The notes: generated by a model not told the origin, from the sequence alone. Counted from the stretch's first letter, positions 1-10,383 are shown. The stretch is 64,000 nucleotides of DNA from Melaminivora suipulveris (GCF_003008575.1 NZ_CP027667.1:1802501-1866500), one strand, 5' to 3'. Numbers and translations are program-made.

Positions 1-480
1 GACACTGGCCCAGGCGAACAGCATCAGCGACACGGCGGCGTTGCCCAGGAAGAACAGCGTCCACAGCCAGGTCACGCCGCGCGTGTAGCGCAGCGTCCGC
101 GGTGCCAGGGGCTGGCTGTGAATCATGCGCGCCATGGCGCTGACCACGGGCTCGCGCCCGACGGCCAGCGACAGCCCGAACCAGGCTGCCAGCGCCAGAT
201 GAACGCCCAGGTGCTGCAGCAGAAACAACCAGGTGAAATGCCCGCGCAGCCAGGGCCAGAGCCAGGCTGCGACCGCCGCGGCGATGCCGACCCCGGCCAG
301 CGCCGCGCCAGAACGCGATTGCCGCGCCACCAGCGCCAGGGCGGCGAGGGCCGGCACCACCGCCACGGCGACACGCAGATCGACCGGGCCGACGCCGGCG
401 CTGGCCAGGTGGCTGGACAGCACCCAGGCGAGGGCCAGCAGGGCTCCCAGCACGTTCCGCCAGAAGGCCCCGCCCTGCAT
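1..480 (-). CDS. COG4648-like membrane protein, 3' end cut by window
   Basis: Reading down from an ATG at 480 gives 160 codons without a stop to the window edge, so the C-terminus is missing. The translation is strongly hydrophobic, with alternating Ala/Leu/Val/Trp-rich segments that look like at least four membrane helices. The start lies two bases after the stop of the acyl carrier protein gene, so it is co-transcribed with it. Predicted membrane proteins of this type (COG4648) accompany paired ACPs in aryl polyene clusters, and that context is the main basis for the call. Its molecular role is not known to me. Confidence 0.6.
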   Translation of the reverse strand, partial: MQGGAFWRNVLGALLALAWVLSSHLASAGVGPVDLRVAVAVVPALAALALVARQSRSGAALAGVGIAAAVAAWLWPWLRGHFTWLFLLQHLGVHLALAAWFGLSLAVGREPVVSAMARMIHSQPLAPRTLRYTRGVTWLWTLFFLGNAAVSLMLFAWASV

Positions 481-482
481 GT

Positions 483-746
483 CTATTGCACCCGGTAACT
501 CGCGATGTGCTCGCTCAGCGCGCGCAGCGAGGCGAAGATGCGCTGGTTGTTCTCGTCGTCCGACTTGAGCTGGAAGCCATAGCGCTTGGACACGACCAGG
601 GCGATCTCCAGCATGTCGATGGAGTCCAGCCCCAGGCCGTCGCCATACAGGGGATCGTCGGGCTGGATGTCTTCGGGTTTTACGGGCAGGTTCAGCGCCT
701 CGACGATGAGGGCCGCGACTTCGGGCATGAGCTGCTGGGTCGACAT
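483..746 (-). CDS. Acyl carrier protein
   Basis: An 87-residue acidic protein with the phosphopantetheine attachment motif GLDSIDML; the modified serine would be Ser42. It would carry the growing acyl or polyene chain as a thioester for the neighbouring ketosynthase. I chose the ATG at 746, which gives a normal ACP length. A GTG at 797 overlapping the ketosynthase stop would add 17 residues unlike any ACP. It sits between the ketosynthase and the COG4648-like gene, in the same direction, and is one of two ACPs here, as in aryl polyene clusters. Confidence 0.85.
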   Translation of the reverse strand: MSTQQLMPEVAALIVEALNLPVKPEDIQPDDPLYGDGLGLDSIDMLEIALVVSKRYGFQLKSDDENNQRIFASLRALSEHIASYRVQ

Positions 747-793
747 GGATGTTCGGTTTGAAAAAGAAATGAGGAGCGGGCAGCCGGGCGGTT

Positions 794-2044
794 TCACGCG
801 GCCGCGCGCAGCGCCAGCACGGCGTTGCTGCCGCCGAAGGCGAAGGAGTTGGACAGCGCCGCGCGCAGCGGCACGCCGCGCCGGCCCTGCAGCACGTGAT
901 CGACGCCGGCGCAGGCCGGATCGATGCGCCCGGCCAGATGCGCCGTGGGCGGCACGGCCTGGCGCGCCAGCGCCAGCACGGTGACCAGCGCCTCGATGGC
1001 GCCAGCGGCGCCCAGCAGGTGGCCGTGCATGGACTTGGTGGCGCTTACCGCCACGTTCGGCGCGTGCGGCCCGAAGACGCGCTTCAGGGCTTCGATCTCC
1101 ACCGGATCGCCCTCCAGCGTGGCGGTGCCGTGGGCGTTGACGTAGTCCACCTCGTCAGGCGCCACGCCGCCTTCATGCAGCGCCGCGCGCAGCGCGCGCT
1201 CCTGGCCGCCGGCGTCGGGACGCACCAGATGGCTGCGATCGCAGGTGGCGCCAAAGCCGACGATCTCGGCGTGGATGTGCGCGCCGCGCGCACGCGCGTG
1301 CTCCCAGTCCTCCAGCACCAGCGCCGCCGCGCCCTCGCCCAGCACCAGGCCGGTGCGGTCGGCGGCGAACGGTCGACAGGCGTGCACCGCCGCGTCGCCT
1401 TCGCCCTGGGCGATGACGCGCATGGCCTCCCAGGCGCGGCCGACGCCGTAGGTCTGCGTGGCATCGGATCCGCCGGTCACCATGACCTGCGCATCGCCCG
1501 CGCGGATGCGCCGAAAAGCCTCGCCAATGGCCATGGCCGAGGACGCGCACGCTGCCGTGTGGCTGGTGCTGATGCCGCCCAGATCGAGCTGCATGGAAAT
1601 GTGCGCGTTGACGGCGTTGTGCATGCCCATGACCACCGACAGCGGCGACAGGCGGTCGCGCCCGTGCAGCCACAGGTCGCGGTAGCCGCGTTCGAGCACG
1701 GCGACGCCGCCAATGGCCGTGCCCCAGACGCAGCCCCAGTCGTCGCGGTTCTCGCCTTCGCCGGCCTTGCGCGCCAGGCCCGCATCCATCCAGGCGTCGA
1801 AGGCCGCAGCCACGCCGAGTTGGGAGAAGCGCTCCATCATGGACGCCAGCGGCTTGCCCAGGGCAGCGCCGGCATCGAACGCTGGACAGCTGACGAAGGG
1901 CATGGACAGCGGGCGCGGCTCGTCCTGCGTCACCAGGTGGCGCACGGCCGATTCGCCGGCCACGAGGCGCGCGAAAAAATCGTCTAGGTCACCACCGTAG
2001 GGGCTGACCAGCCCCAGCCCGGTGACCGCCACCCGCCGGGGCAT
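794..2044 (-). CDS. Beta-ketoacyl-ACP synthase, FabF type
   Basis: A 416-residue condensing enzyme with the complete catalytic triad: Cys166 in HTAACASSA, His305 in NAHGTATLEGD and His340 in KSMHGHLLGAAGA. It would catalyse decarboxylative Claisen condensation of malonyl-ACP with an ACP-bound acyl chain. The start codon overlaps the stop of the upstream ACP gene (TGATG), indicating translational coupling. With two private ACPs and a COG4648-like protein it is better explained as a secondary (aryl polyene type) synthase than as housekeeping FabF, but the dehydratase, ligase and second ketosynthase that would settle this lie outside the window. Confidence 0.9.
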   Translation of the reverse strand: MPRRVAVTGLGLVSPYGGDLDDFFARLVAGESAVRHLVTQDEPRPLSMPFVSCPAFDAGAALGKPLASMMERFSQLGVAAAFDAWMDAGLARKAGEGENRDDWGCVWGTAIGGVAVLERGYRDLWLHGRDRLSPLSVVMGMHNAVNAHISMQLDLGGISTSHTAACASSAMAIGEAFRRIRAGDAQVMVTGGSDATQTYGVGRAWEAMRVIAQGEGDAAVHACRPFAADRTGLVLGEGAAALVLEDWEHARARGAHIHAEIVGFGATCDRSHLVRPDAGGQERALRAALHEGGVAPDEVDYVNAHGTATLEGDPVEIEALKRVFGPHAPNVAVSATKSMHGHLLGAAGAIEALVTVLALARQAVPPTAHLAGRIDPACAGVDHVLQGRRGVPLRAALSNSFAFGGSNAVLALRAAA

Positions 2045-2289
2045 CAGGGCTCCGCGCTGGAGGAAGGTTGCAGGCGTTCGATGATGGCGCGCATGTCGCC
2101 CACGGTGACGGGCGGCTTCTCGTCGTTGTCGATGGAGATGTTCAGGCGGTCTTCGGCCTCGAACATCAGCTCGGCCACCATCAGAGAGTCGACGCCCAGG
2201 TCGGCCAGCACAGCCTCGTCGTGCACGCGTTCGGGCTCCACGCCCAGGCGGTCGCTGAGGAATGTTCGGATGAGTTCGATGGAGTCCAT
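2044..2289 (-). CDS. Acyl carrier protein (second copy)
   Basis: An 81-residue ACP with attachment motif LGVDSLMVAEL (Ser35) and an acidic helix-rich sequence. It is the first gene of the visible minus-strand run and overlaps the ketosynthase start by two bases. It differs clearly from the ACP at 483-746, so the pair is not a recent duplication; two diverged ACPs next to one ketosynthase suggest separate priming and elongation carriers. The divergent phosphatase begins close upstream, so the promoters of both genes must lie in a very short interval. Confidence 0.85.
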   Translation of the reverse strand: MDSIELIRTFLSDRLGVEPERVHDEAVLADLGVDSLMVAELMFEAEDRLNISIDNDEKPPVTVGDMRAIIERLQPSSSAEP

Positions 2290-2313
2290 GGTTCGGGCGG
2301 CAGGCCGTGGAAA

Positions 2314-3126
2314 ATGGCAGCGCGTTGCGCTTTCACAGGCGTGCGGGCCGATTGTATCGGCGCCCCCAGCGGCATCCGCAAGCTGGCGCTCCTGGCCGAT
2401 ATCATCGCGCGCACCTTCAAGGCCTTCATGCGCCAGCCCTCCTTGCCCACCGCCACCCGGTCCAGCTGGCTGCGCCAGCTGGCGCAGCGCCTGCTGTACC
2501 TGTGGCCCGTCAAGGCGGTGGGCACCACGGTCTTCATGGTGGCGTTCTTCCAGGCGTACTTCTTCGTGCTGCGCAACCCCGGCAGCACGCCGCGGGTGAT
2601 GCCGCAGATCTGGCTCGACCACGGGGTGCCCTTCGCGCCGCAGGCGTTCGGGGTGTACGCGTCGCTGTGGGTCTACGTGTCGCTGCCGCCCGCGTTGATG
2701 GGCAACTTCCGCGGCCTGGTGCGCTTCACCATCTGGGTGACGCTGATGTGCGCGCTGTGCCTGGCGCTGTTCTGGGCCTTCCCGACACAGGTGCCCGAGC
2801 CTTCCATCGACTGGTCCGCCTACCCCTATCTGTCCTTCCTCAAGGGAGTCGACGCCTCGGGCAATGCCTGCCCTTCGCTGCATGTGGCCTCGGCGGTGTT
2901 CACCACGTTCTGGCTGCACCACCTGTTCGGCGCCATGGGCGCGCCACGCGCGCTGGGCTGGATGAGCCACCTGTTCTGTGTGGCGATCGCCTGGTCGACG
3001 CTGGCCACCTTGCAACACGTGGCGCTGGACGTACTGGCCGGCGCCCTGGTCGGCTGGGTGTTTGCGCGGCTGTCGCTGTACCAGGCCCAGGCAGCGCTGC
3101 GCGCGCCGCGCTGCGCGCTGGCCTGA
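2314..3126 (+). CDS. PAP2-superfamily membrane phosphatase
   Basis: About 270 residues with several hydrophobic segments. Two phosphatase motifs are visible: ACPSLHVAS and, further on, QHVALDVLAG, which supply the histidines and aspartate of the PAP2 (phosphatidic acid phosphatase 2) active site. The layout resembles the PAP2/Aur1-like branch that acts on lipid phosphates or transfers phosphoinositol head groups. The start is uncertain: ATG 2314 is used, while ATG 2428 has an AAGG a few bases upstream and would still keep all motifs. It is divergent from the ACP/ketosynthase run and convergent with recQ. Confidence 0.75.
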   Translation: MAARCAFTGVRADCIGAPSGIRKLALLADIIARTFKAFMRQPSLPTATRSSWLRQLAQRLLYLWPVKAVGTTVFMVAFFQAYFFVLRNPGSTPRVMPQIWLDHGVPFAPQAFGVYASLWVYVSLPPALMGNFRGLVRFTIWVTLMCALCLALFWAFPTQVPEPSIDWSAYPYLSFLKGVDASGNACPSLHVASAVFTTFWLHHLFGAMGAPRALGWMSHLFCVAIAWSTLATLQHVALDVLAGALVGWVFARLSLYQAQAALRAPRCALA

Positions 3127-3144
3127 CCGCTGCGGTTGCCCGCC

Positions 3145-5082
3145 TCAGGCGCGGCACACGCGCAGCACCTCTTCGCCGTATTTGTCCAGCTTGGTCGCGC
3201 CCATGCCGTTGATGCCCTGCAGATCGCCCATGCTGACGGGGTTGCGCTCGGCGATGGCCGCCAGCGTGGCGTCGTGGAAGATGACGTAGGCCGGCAGGTT
3301 GTGCTCGCGCGCCACCTCGGCGCGCCAGGCTTTCAGATTGATGAAACGCACCTGCGCATCCGGGTCCAGATTGGCCGCGGCCACCGGCGGGGCGCTGGCG
3401 CGACGCGTGCGCCTGGGCGTGGCCTGCGCCGTGGCCTGGCGCAGCGGCACGCTCTGCTCGCCGCGCAGCACCGGGCGCGAGCCCGGCGTCAGCACCAGCG
3501 TGTCGAAGCTATGGCCGCTGTCCAGCAGCACGCGGTGCACGCCGATGGCGCCCAGCGCCAGCAGCTGCCGCAGCACGCCGCGCAGCTGGTTGTCCGAATA
3601 CTCCTTGCCGATGCCAAAGGTGGACAGGCGCTCGTGCCCGAACTGGCGCACTTTCTCCGTGTCCTTTCCGCGCACGATGTCCAGCAAATGTCCGGCGCCG
3701 AAGCTCAGGCCGTTGGCCTGTTGCACCCGGTAGATGGTGGACAGGAGCTTCCTGGCCGCATCCGTGCCGTCCCAGACGGCCGGCGGGTTGAGGCAGTTGT
3801 CGCAATTGCCGCATGTGGCCCCCACGCTCCCCGCTTCGCGTGGTTCGCTGCCCCCCGAGGGGGCTGGCCCGCCTTGGGGCGGCCCGGCGGCGGGCCGGCC
3901 GTACTCCTCGCCGAAATAGCGCAGCAGGCGCACGCGGCGGCAGTCGGTGGCCTCGGCCAGGGCCAGCAGCGCGTCGAGCTTGCCGCGCAGCACGGCCTTG
4001 AACTCCTCGGCGGCGTCGCCGTCGTCGATCATGCGCCGCTGGTTCACCACGTCCTGCAGGCCGTAGACCATCCAGGCGTCGGCCGGCAGTCCATCGCGCC
4101 CGGCGCGGCCCGTCTCCTGGTAGTAGCCCTCGATGTTCTTGGGCATGTCCAGGTGGGCGACGAAACGCACGTCCGGCTTGTCGATGCCCATGCCGAAGGC
4201 GATCGTCGCCACCATGACGATGCCGTCCTCGCGCAGGAAGCGGTCCTGGTGCTGCTGGCGCTGATCGGCCGGCATGCCGGCATGGTAGGGCAGCGCCTGG
4301 ACGCCGGCGTCCCGCAACGCGGCGGCCATCTCCTCCACGCGCTTGCGGCTCTGGCAATAGACCACGCCCGCCTCGCCTGGGTGCTCGCGCTCGATGAAGC
4401 GGATCAGCTGCGCCAGCGGCTCCTTTTTCTCCTCCAGCCGATAGCGGATGTTGGGCCGGTCGAAGCTGCTGATGAACAGGCGCGCATCGCCCAGTTCCAG
4501 GCCGGCGACGATGTCGGCGCGCGTGAGCTCGTCGGCGGTGGCCGTGAGCGCGATGCGCGGCACCTCGGGGTAGCGCTGGTGCAGCAGCGCCAACTGGCGG
4601 TACTCGGGGCGGAAGTCGTGGCCCCATTGGCTCACGCAGTGCGCCTCGTCGATGGCGATCAGCGACAGCTGGCCGCGCTCATGCAGGCCGTCGAGCAGCG
4701 CGATGAAGCGCTCGGTGGTCACGCGCTCGGGCGCGGCGTAGAGCATCGTCAGCTCGCCCCGCGCCAGGCGCCGCTCGACTTCCAGGGTCTGCGGCCAGTC
4801 CAGCGTGGAGTTCAGGAACGCCGCCTCGACGCCGGCCTCCAGCAGTGCGCCGACCTGGTCGTGCATCAAAGCGATCAGCGGCGAGACCACCAGCGTCACC
4901 CCGTGGCCGGCCTCGCGCCGCACGATGGCCGGCACCTGGTAGCACAGCGACTTGCCGCCGCCCGTGGGCATGAGCACCAGGGCGTCGCCGCCGGCGCTCA
5001 CGTGTTCGATGATGGCTTCCTGCGGGCCACGGAAATGCTCGTAGCCGAAGACGTCGTGCAGGACGGAATGCGCGGGGGACAA
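3145..5082 (-). CDS. recQ: ATP-dependent DNA helicase RecQ
   Basis: A 645-residue superfamily 2 helicase, unwinding DNA 3' to 5' in recombination repair. Visible in order: Walker [13 protein letters not shown] box [18 protein letters not shown], motif [11 protein letters not shown], the zinc-binding region ending CGNCDNCL, and a C-terminal HRDC-like domain. I take TTG at 5082 as the start because family homology begins at [21 protein letters not shown] and because the 5' side is an intergenic repeat; the next in-frame ATG, at 5223, would translate through that repeat. About 27 extra residues rich in Gly, Pro and Ser separate the first zinc cysteine region from CGNCDNC; they derive from a repeat (3819-3900). 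Confidence 0.93.
   Translation of the reverse strand: MSPAHSVLHDVFGYEHFRGPQEAIIEHVSAGGDALVLMPTGGGKSLCYQVPAIVRREAGHGVTLVVSPLIALMHDQVGALLEAGVEAAFLNSTLDWPQTLEVERRLARGELTMLYAAPERVTTERFIALLDGLHERGQLSLIAIDEAHCVSQWGHDFRPEYRQLALLHQRYPEVPRIALTATADELTRADIVAGLELGDARLFISSFDRPNIRYRLEEKKEPLAQLIRFIEREHPGEAGVVYCQSRKRVEEMAAALRDAGVQALPYHAGMPADQRQQHQDRFLREDGIVMVATIAFGMGIDKPDVRFVAHLDMPKNIEGYYQETGRAGRDGLPADAWMVYGLQDVVNQRRMIDDGDAAEEFKAVLRGKLDALLALAEATDCRRVRLLRYFGEEYGRPAAGPPQGGPAPSGGSEPREAGSVGATCGNCDNCLNPPAVWDGTDAARKLLSTIYRVQQANGLSFGAGHLLDIVRGKDTEKVRQFGHERLSTFGIGKEYSDNQLRGVLRQLLALGAIGVHRVLLDSGHSFDTLVLTPGSRPVLRGEQSVPLRQATAQATPRRTRRASAPPVAAANLDPDAQVRFINLKAWRAEVAREHNLPAYVIFHDATLAAIAERNPVSMGDLQGINGMGATKLDKYGEEVLRVCRA
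3819..3900. repeat. GC-rich palindromic repeat lying in frame inside recQ
   Basis: This segment contains CCCCCCGAGGGGG and a following GGGGCGGCCCGGCGGCGGG tract. It has the look of the short intergenic repeats common in Comamonadaceae rather than of recQ. It is read in frame as a Gly/Pro/Ser-rich linker between FGEEYG and the CGNCDNC zinc cysteines. E. coli RecQ has only a few residues at this place. Family membership is from memory and was not searched. Confidence 0.65.
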
Positions 5083-5087
5083 AAAAT

Positions 5088-5140
5088 ACTCTCTTTTCGA
5101 TAGCTGCCTGCGCTTGTACCACGCCGACTGAAGCCCGATT
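5088..5140 (-). repeat. Comamonadaceae-type intergenic repeat, copy 1
   Basis: Read on the minus strand it shows the core CTTCAGTCGGCGTGGTACAA followed by an AGCTAT arm. It lies directly 5' of the recQ TTG start, so the recQ leader is largely repeat sequence. The second arm of the hairpin is degenerate here. Confidence 0.7.
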
Positions 5141-5324
5141 TGGCCTGAAATCCGCGAAATGCAGGCACAAAAGTGCGCGGCGCGCGGCAAACGGCCATTT
5201 TGCCCGCCGGCCACCATTTTCAAATCCTATGGATGGTTCCGGCGATTGAATTGGACCGATCGCCGGCGCTGCACCAAGATCCACGCCGACACTGACCGAC
5301 CATCCGCCCACCGCGCACGACACC

Positions 5325-6488
5325 ATGGACTTCGCCCCGACCCCCGAGCAGCAGCAGATCAAGGACGCCATCGAGCGCATCTGCGCGCCTTTCGACGCCG
5401 ATTACTGGCTGGCCAAGGACCGCGATGGCGGCTTTCCGCACGACTTTCACCAGGCACTGGCGCAGTCGGGCTGGCTGGGCATCGCCATGCCCGAGGAGTA
5501 CGGCGGCGCGGGCCTGGGCATCGGCGAGGCGGCGCTGATGATGCACACCATCTCGGCCAGCGGCGCCGGGCTGTCGGGCGCATCGGCCGTGCACATGAAC
5601 ATCTTCGGCCTGCACCCGGTAGTGGTGTTCGGCACCGACGAGCAGAAAAAGCGCTGGCTGCCGCCGCTGATCGATGGCCGCGACAAGGCCTGCTTCGGCG
5701 TGACCGAGCCCAACGCCGGCCTGAACACGCTGAAGCTGCAGACGCGCGCCGTGCGCGAAGGCGACCATTACGTGGTGCACGGCCAGAAGGTCTTCATCTC
5801 CACCGCGCAGGTGGCCAACAAGATCCTGCTGCTGACGCGCACCACGCCGGTGGAGGAAGCGCGCGGCACCGAGGGCCTGACGCTGTTCTACACCGACCTG
5901 GACCGCAGCAAGATCGACGTGCACGAGATCGAAAAACTCGGGCGCAAGTGCGTGGACACCAACCAGCTGTTCATCGATGGCCTGCGCATTCCTGTGGAGG
6001 ACCGCGTGGGCGAGGAAGGCAAGGGCTTTTCCTACATCCTGCACGGCATGAACCCCGAGCGCATCCTGATCGCCGCCGAGGCCATCGGCCTGGGCCGCGC
6101 GGCGCTGGCGCGCGCCGCTGGCTACGCGGCCGAGCGCGAGGTGTTCGGCCGTCCGATCGGCAAGAACCAGGGCATCCAGCACCCGCTGGCCGAGGCCTGG
6201 ATGGATTTGGAAGCCGCGCACCTGATGGTGCAAAAGGCCGCCTGGCTGTACGACCAGGGCCAGAACTGCGGTGCCGAGGCCAACGCCGCCAAATACCTGG
6301 GAGCCGAAGCCGGCTATCGGGCCTGCGAGCGCGCCATCTTCACGCACGGCGGCATGGGCTACGCCCGGGAGTACCACGTCGAGCGCTACATGCGCGAAGC
6401 CTGGATCCCCCGTCTGGCGCCCGTGAGCCCGCAGCTCATCCTGTGCTTCATCGCCGAGAAGGTGCTGGGGTTGCCCAAGTCTTACTAA
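5325..6488 (+). CDS. Acyl-CoA dehydrogenase
   Basis: 387 residues, the usual length for the family. It would oxidise an acyl-CoA to the trans-2-enoyl-CoA with FAD, passing electrons to ETF. Family signatures are present: MPEEYGGAGLGIGEAALMM near the N-terminus, CFGVTEPNAG in the middle domain (flavin and substrate contact), REVFGRPIGKNQGIQH and FTHGGMGYAREYHVERYMREA near the C-terminus. The substrate cannot be read from sequence. It stands alone between recQ and a LysR gene; a repeat lies downstream. The preceding 240 bases (5083-5324) hold repeat copy 1 and no other gene. Confidence 0.92.
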   Translation: MDFAPTPEQQQIKDAIERICAPFDADYWLAKDRDGGFPHDFHQALAQSGWLGIAMPEEYGGAGLGIGEAALMMHTISASGAGLSGASAVHMNIFGLHPVVVFGTDEQKKRWLPPLIDGRDKACFGVTEPNAGLNTLKLQTRAVREGDHYVVHGQKVFISTAQVANKILLLTRTTPVEEARGTEGLTLFYTDLDRSKIDVHEIEKLGRKCVDTNQLFIDGLRIPVEDRVGEEGKGFSYILHGMNPERILIAAEAIGLGRAALARAAGYAAEREVFGRPIGKNQGIQHPLAEAWMDLEAAHLMVQKAAWLYDQGQNCGAEANAAKYLGAEAGYRACERAIFTHGGMGYAREYHVERYMREAWIPRLAPVSPQLILCFIAEKVLGLPKSY

Positions 6489-6490
6489 AG

Positions 6491-6595
6491 ACATCCCCCT
6501 GAGCGCCTGCGGCGCTTCCCCCTTTTCTGGCGCGCTGCGCGCTGGGAAGGGGGACGACGCCAGCGCGGCGGGGCGGCCCTTGCGCGGCGTCTGCT
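6491..6595. repeat. GC-rich hairpin repeat between acyl-CoA dehydrogenase and LysR genes
   Basis: The interval begins ACATCCCCCTGAGCGC and contains a long imperfect hairpin: CTTCCCCC and GGAAGGGGG arms around a GCGCGCTGCGCGC core. A GGCGGGGCGGCCCTTGCGCGGC tail follows. I recall similar elements in intergenic regions of Comamonadaceae. It could serve as a terminator for the upstream gene, but no T-run follows it. Confidence 0.55.
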
Positions 6596-6661
6596 TGCCC
6601 GGCGTGCTGCGCGAGTCGTGCGCCGCGGGCGGCCGCGGCAGCCGCTGGCATCATCGCCGGC

Positions 6662-7566
6662 ATGAAACTGCACCTGCTGCGCTACTTCGCCGTGCTGGCC
6701 GAGGAGCTGCACTTCGGCCGCGCCGCCGAGCGGCTGAACATCACGCAGCCGCCGCTGTCCTCGGGCATCAAGGCGCTGGAAGAGGGGCTGGGCGTCAAGC
6801 TGTTCGAGCGCAGCAGCAAGCATGTGGCGCTCACCGCCGCCGGCCACGCCTACCTGACCGAAGTGCGCGCGGTGCTGGACCACGTCGAGCGTGCGGCCGA
6901 GGCGGCGCGCGCCGTGGCGGCCGGGCGTGCCGGGCGGCTGGACATCGGCTTTACCGGCTCCATGGCCTACCGCGACATGCCGCGCATCGTGCATGCCTTT
7001 GCCGCGCGCGCGCCGGGCATCGAGGTGCAGCTGCGCGAGCTGTCCTCCAGCGAGCAACTGCTGGCGCTGGCGCAGCGCCAGTTGCACGCCGGCTTCGTCA
7101 ACGTGGCGGCCGTGCCGCCGCGCCTGGCGCACATGCCTCTGACCGAGGACACGCTGGTGTGCTGCCTGCCGCAGGACCATCGCCTGGCGCACGACGCCGC
7201 CGTATCCCTGCCGGCGCTGGCGCACGAGAGCTTCGTGATGTTCGCGCGCGACGTGGCGCCGGCCAACCACGACAACGTGATCGCGCTGCTGCAGCGCGCC
7301 GGCATCCACCCGCGCACGCGCCACGCGGCGCGGCAGTGGCTCACCGTGGTGTCGCTGGTGGCGCTGCGCATGGGCGTGGCGCTGGTGCCGGCGTCGCTGG
7401 CGCGCGCCGGCCTGCAGGGTGTGCGCTTCGTGCCGATCGCCGGGCTGCGGCACCTGGCGGTGGGCGCGCTGGTCTGGCACGAGGAGGCCGATAGCCCCGC
7501 GCTGCGCGCCTTCATTGACTGCGCCCGCGGCTGCCTGCAGGAGCCCTTCCTACAATCGCCGCCACC

Positions 7567-7570
<4 letters not shown>
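6662..7570 (+). CDS. LysR-family transcriptional regulator
   Basis: 302 residues. The N-terminal winged helix-turn-helix (about residues 3-60) is classic: [20 protein letters not shown], then [25 protein letters not shown] periplasmic-binding-protein-like effector domain follows. The last bases overlap the start of the metH-like gene (ATGA at 7567-7570), so the two are co-transcribed and probably translationally coupled. This raises the possibility that it controls methionine or one-carbon metabolism, although LysR proteins usually regulate a divergent gene. The effector is unknown. Confidence 0.9.
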
Positions 7571-8601
<1,031 letters not shown>

Positions 8602-8707
8602 CGGATCGGCCGCCAGGACTGTCCCGTGCGCGCGCCGAGCCAGAGGCGGACGCGCGCTCATCCCACACAAACTTGTTCACACACGCCACTGGCCATGCGC
8701 GCCGCGC

Positions 8708-10378
8708 ATGGGCGATGATCCGCGTCTTGACGTGGATTCGTTGCAGTCAGTTACAAACAGCTCCGTGGCATCCGTTCGTTCGCTCCTGCCCCTTTGCCGC
8801 CGGGTATCTCCCGCGCGCAGCGCTGGGGCGTGGCTGCTGGCGCTGGCGGCTGCCTGCGCCAGCGTCAGCGCCGCCGCGCAAAGCGGGACGTGCGAAGGTG
8901 CCGAGCGCATCCGCCTGCGCACGCCTGTCACGCTGGAAGCCGAGGAGCTGGCGGCGCTTCGCCGGATGCCACCGCTGCGCGTGACCTCGGTGGGCGCGCC
9001 GCCGCTGTCGGTCTACGACGAGAAAACCGGCAGTTACCGCGGCATCGCCAACGACCTGCTGTGCTTCATCACCGCCCAGACGGGGCTGCGCCACGAATAT
9101 GTGCCGGCCCTGGAATCCACTGTGGCGCAGAAAATCCAGCTGGTGCAGGAGGGCCAGCTGGACGTGTTCGCGCCGCTGAGCTTCCTGCCCGAGCGTGAGC
9201 GCCAGGGTTTGTTCACGCTGCCGTTCTACGACAGCTACTACGTCGTCATCGCGCGCAAGGGCCGGCGCTTGGCCATCGCCAGCACGGCTGACCTGGCGCA
9301 ATACCGCGTGGGCCTGGTCGACGGCGTGGCGTTGCAGCCGGTGCTGGGCAACATCGTCCCGCCCGGGCGAATGGTGAACTTCAAGGAGATCGTCACGCAC
9401 GACGGGCTGTTCGAGGCCCTGCGCGACGACCGCATCGATGTGGCGGTGTTCAACCGCGATTTTTTTGCCGAGCAGCGCTTTCGACACGAGCTGTTCGACC
9501 TGGAGGTGGTGCACACGCTGCGTGAATATCCGCGCCGCTACCGCTTCTATTTCAGCCGCTCGCCGCAGCACCAGCGCGTCGCCGCCGTGTTCGACCGCTA
9601 CCTGGCGGTGGCCGACACCACGCTGTCGCTGCAGGCGCACGAGGATGGCGAGCGCCAGTTCATCGAGCGCTACGTGCGCCAGCGCAGCCAGCGTACGCTG
9701 CTGCAGGGCGCCAGCGTGGTGGCCGCGCTGCTGGCGCTGGCGTCCTATCTGGCGCTGCGCAAATACCGCGCGCTGGTGCGTCGCCTGGCGCAAAGCCATG
9801 AGCGCATCCTGCAGCAGCAGCAGGCGTTGCAGGCGGCCAATGCCGAGCTGGAGCAGTTGAGCCACACCGACGCTCTGACGCGCCTGGCCAACCGGCGCCG
9901 GCTCGATGAGGCGCTGGCGCGCGAGCATGGACGCTGGCAGCGCACGGCCTCGCCGCTGAGCCTCCTGATGATCGACCTGGACCACTTCAAGCGCGTCAAC
10001 GACCACTACGGCCACGCCACGGGCGACGACTACCTGCGCGCCGTGGCGCAGGTGCTGGCGCGCGCCGCCGCCCGGCCGACCGACGTGGCGGCGCGCTACG
10101 GCGGCGAGGAGTTCGTATGCCTGCTGCCGGACACCGCGCCCCAGGAGGCCGCAGCCGTCGCCACGCGCATCCACGTCGGCGTGGCGGCCCTGGCGCTGCC
10201 CAACGCGCACGCCAGGCCGCCCTTTCTCACGGTGAGTATCGGCGTGGCCACCCTGGCCGGCGGCACGCACGACGCGCAGGACCTGCTGGAAGCGGCCGAC
10301 GCCCAGCTCTACGCCGCCAAGAGCGGCGGGCGCGACCAGATACGCTCCGTCACCCTGGATGACACGGATTTTGGGTAA
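8708..10378 (+). CDS. Membrane diguanylate cyclase with periplasmic solute-binding sensor
   Basis: 556 residues. A signal-like hydrophobic stretch (SAGAWLLALAAACASVSAAAQ) is followed by a periplasmic SBP_bac_3-like domain (GIANDLLCFITAQTG, GQLDVFAPLSFLPERERQG). A transmembrane helix near residue 335, a short coiled linker and a C-terminal GGDEF domain complete it. The active-site motif is intact (RYGGEEF), and an inhibitory I-site RPTD sits five residues upstream. It should make cyclic di-GMP in response to a small periplasmic ligand. The ATG at 8708 leaves a long pre-signal tail, so GTG 8765 is an alternative start. Confidence 0.9.
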   Translation: MGDDPRLDVDSLQSVTNSSVASVRSLLPLCRRVSPARSAGAWLLALAAACASVSAAAQSGTCEGAERIRLRTPVTLEAEELAALRRMPPLRVTSVGAPPLSVYDEKTGSYRGIANDLLCFITAQTGLRHEYVPALESTVAQKIQLVQEGQLDVFAPLSFLPERERQGLFTLPFYDSYYVVIARKGRRLAIASTADLAQYRVGLVDGVALQPVLGNIVPPGRMVNFKEIVTHDGLFEALRDDRIDVAVFNRDFFAEQRFRHELFDLEVVHTLREYPRRYRFYFSRSPQHQRVAAVFDRYLAVADTTLSLQAHEDGERQFIERYVRQRSQRTLLQGASVVAALLALASYLALRKYRALVRRLAQSHERILQQQQALQAANAELEQLSHTDALTRLANRRRLDEALAREHGRWQRTASPLSLLMIDLDHFKRVNDHYGHATGDDYLRAVAQVLARAAARPTDVAARYGGEEFVCLLPDTAPQEAAAVATRIHVGVAALALPNAHARPPFLTVSIGVATLAGGTHDAQDLLEAADAQLYAAKSGGRDQIRSVTLDDTDFG

Positions 10379-10383
10379 AAAAC

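Noticed and set aside
3136..5103. Open frame of 655 codons on the plus strand opposite recQ
   Set aside because: It is the antisense shadow of recQ; translation has repetitive His/Arg/Ala composition and no domain.
6491..6595. Rho-independent terminator after the acyl-CoA dehydrogenase
   Set aside because: The hairpin is large but is followed by GC-rich sequence without a T-run, and fits a dispersed repeat better.
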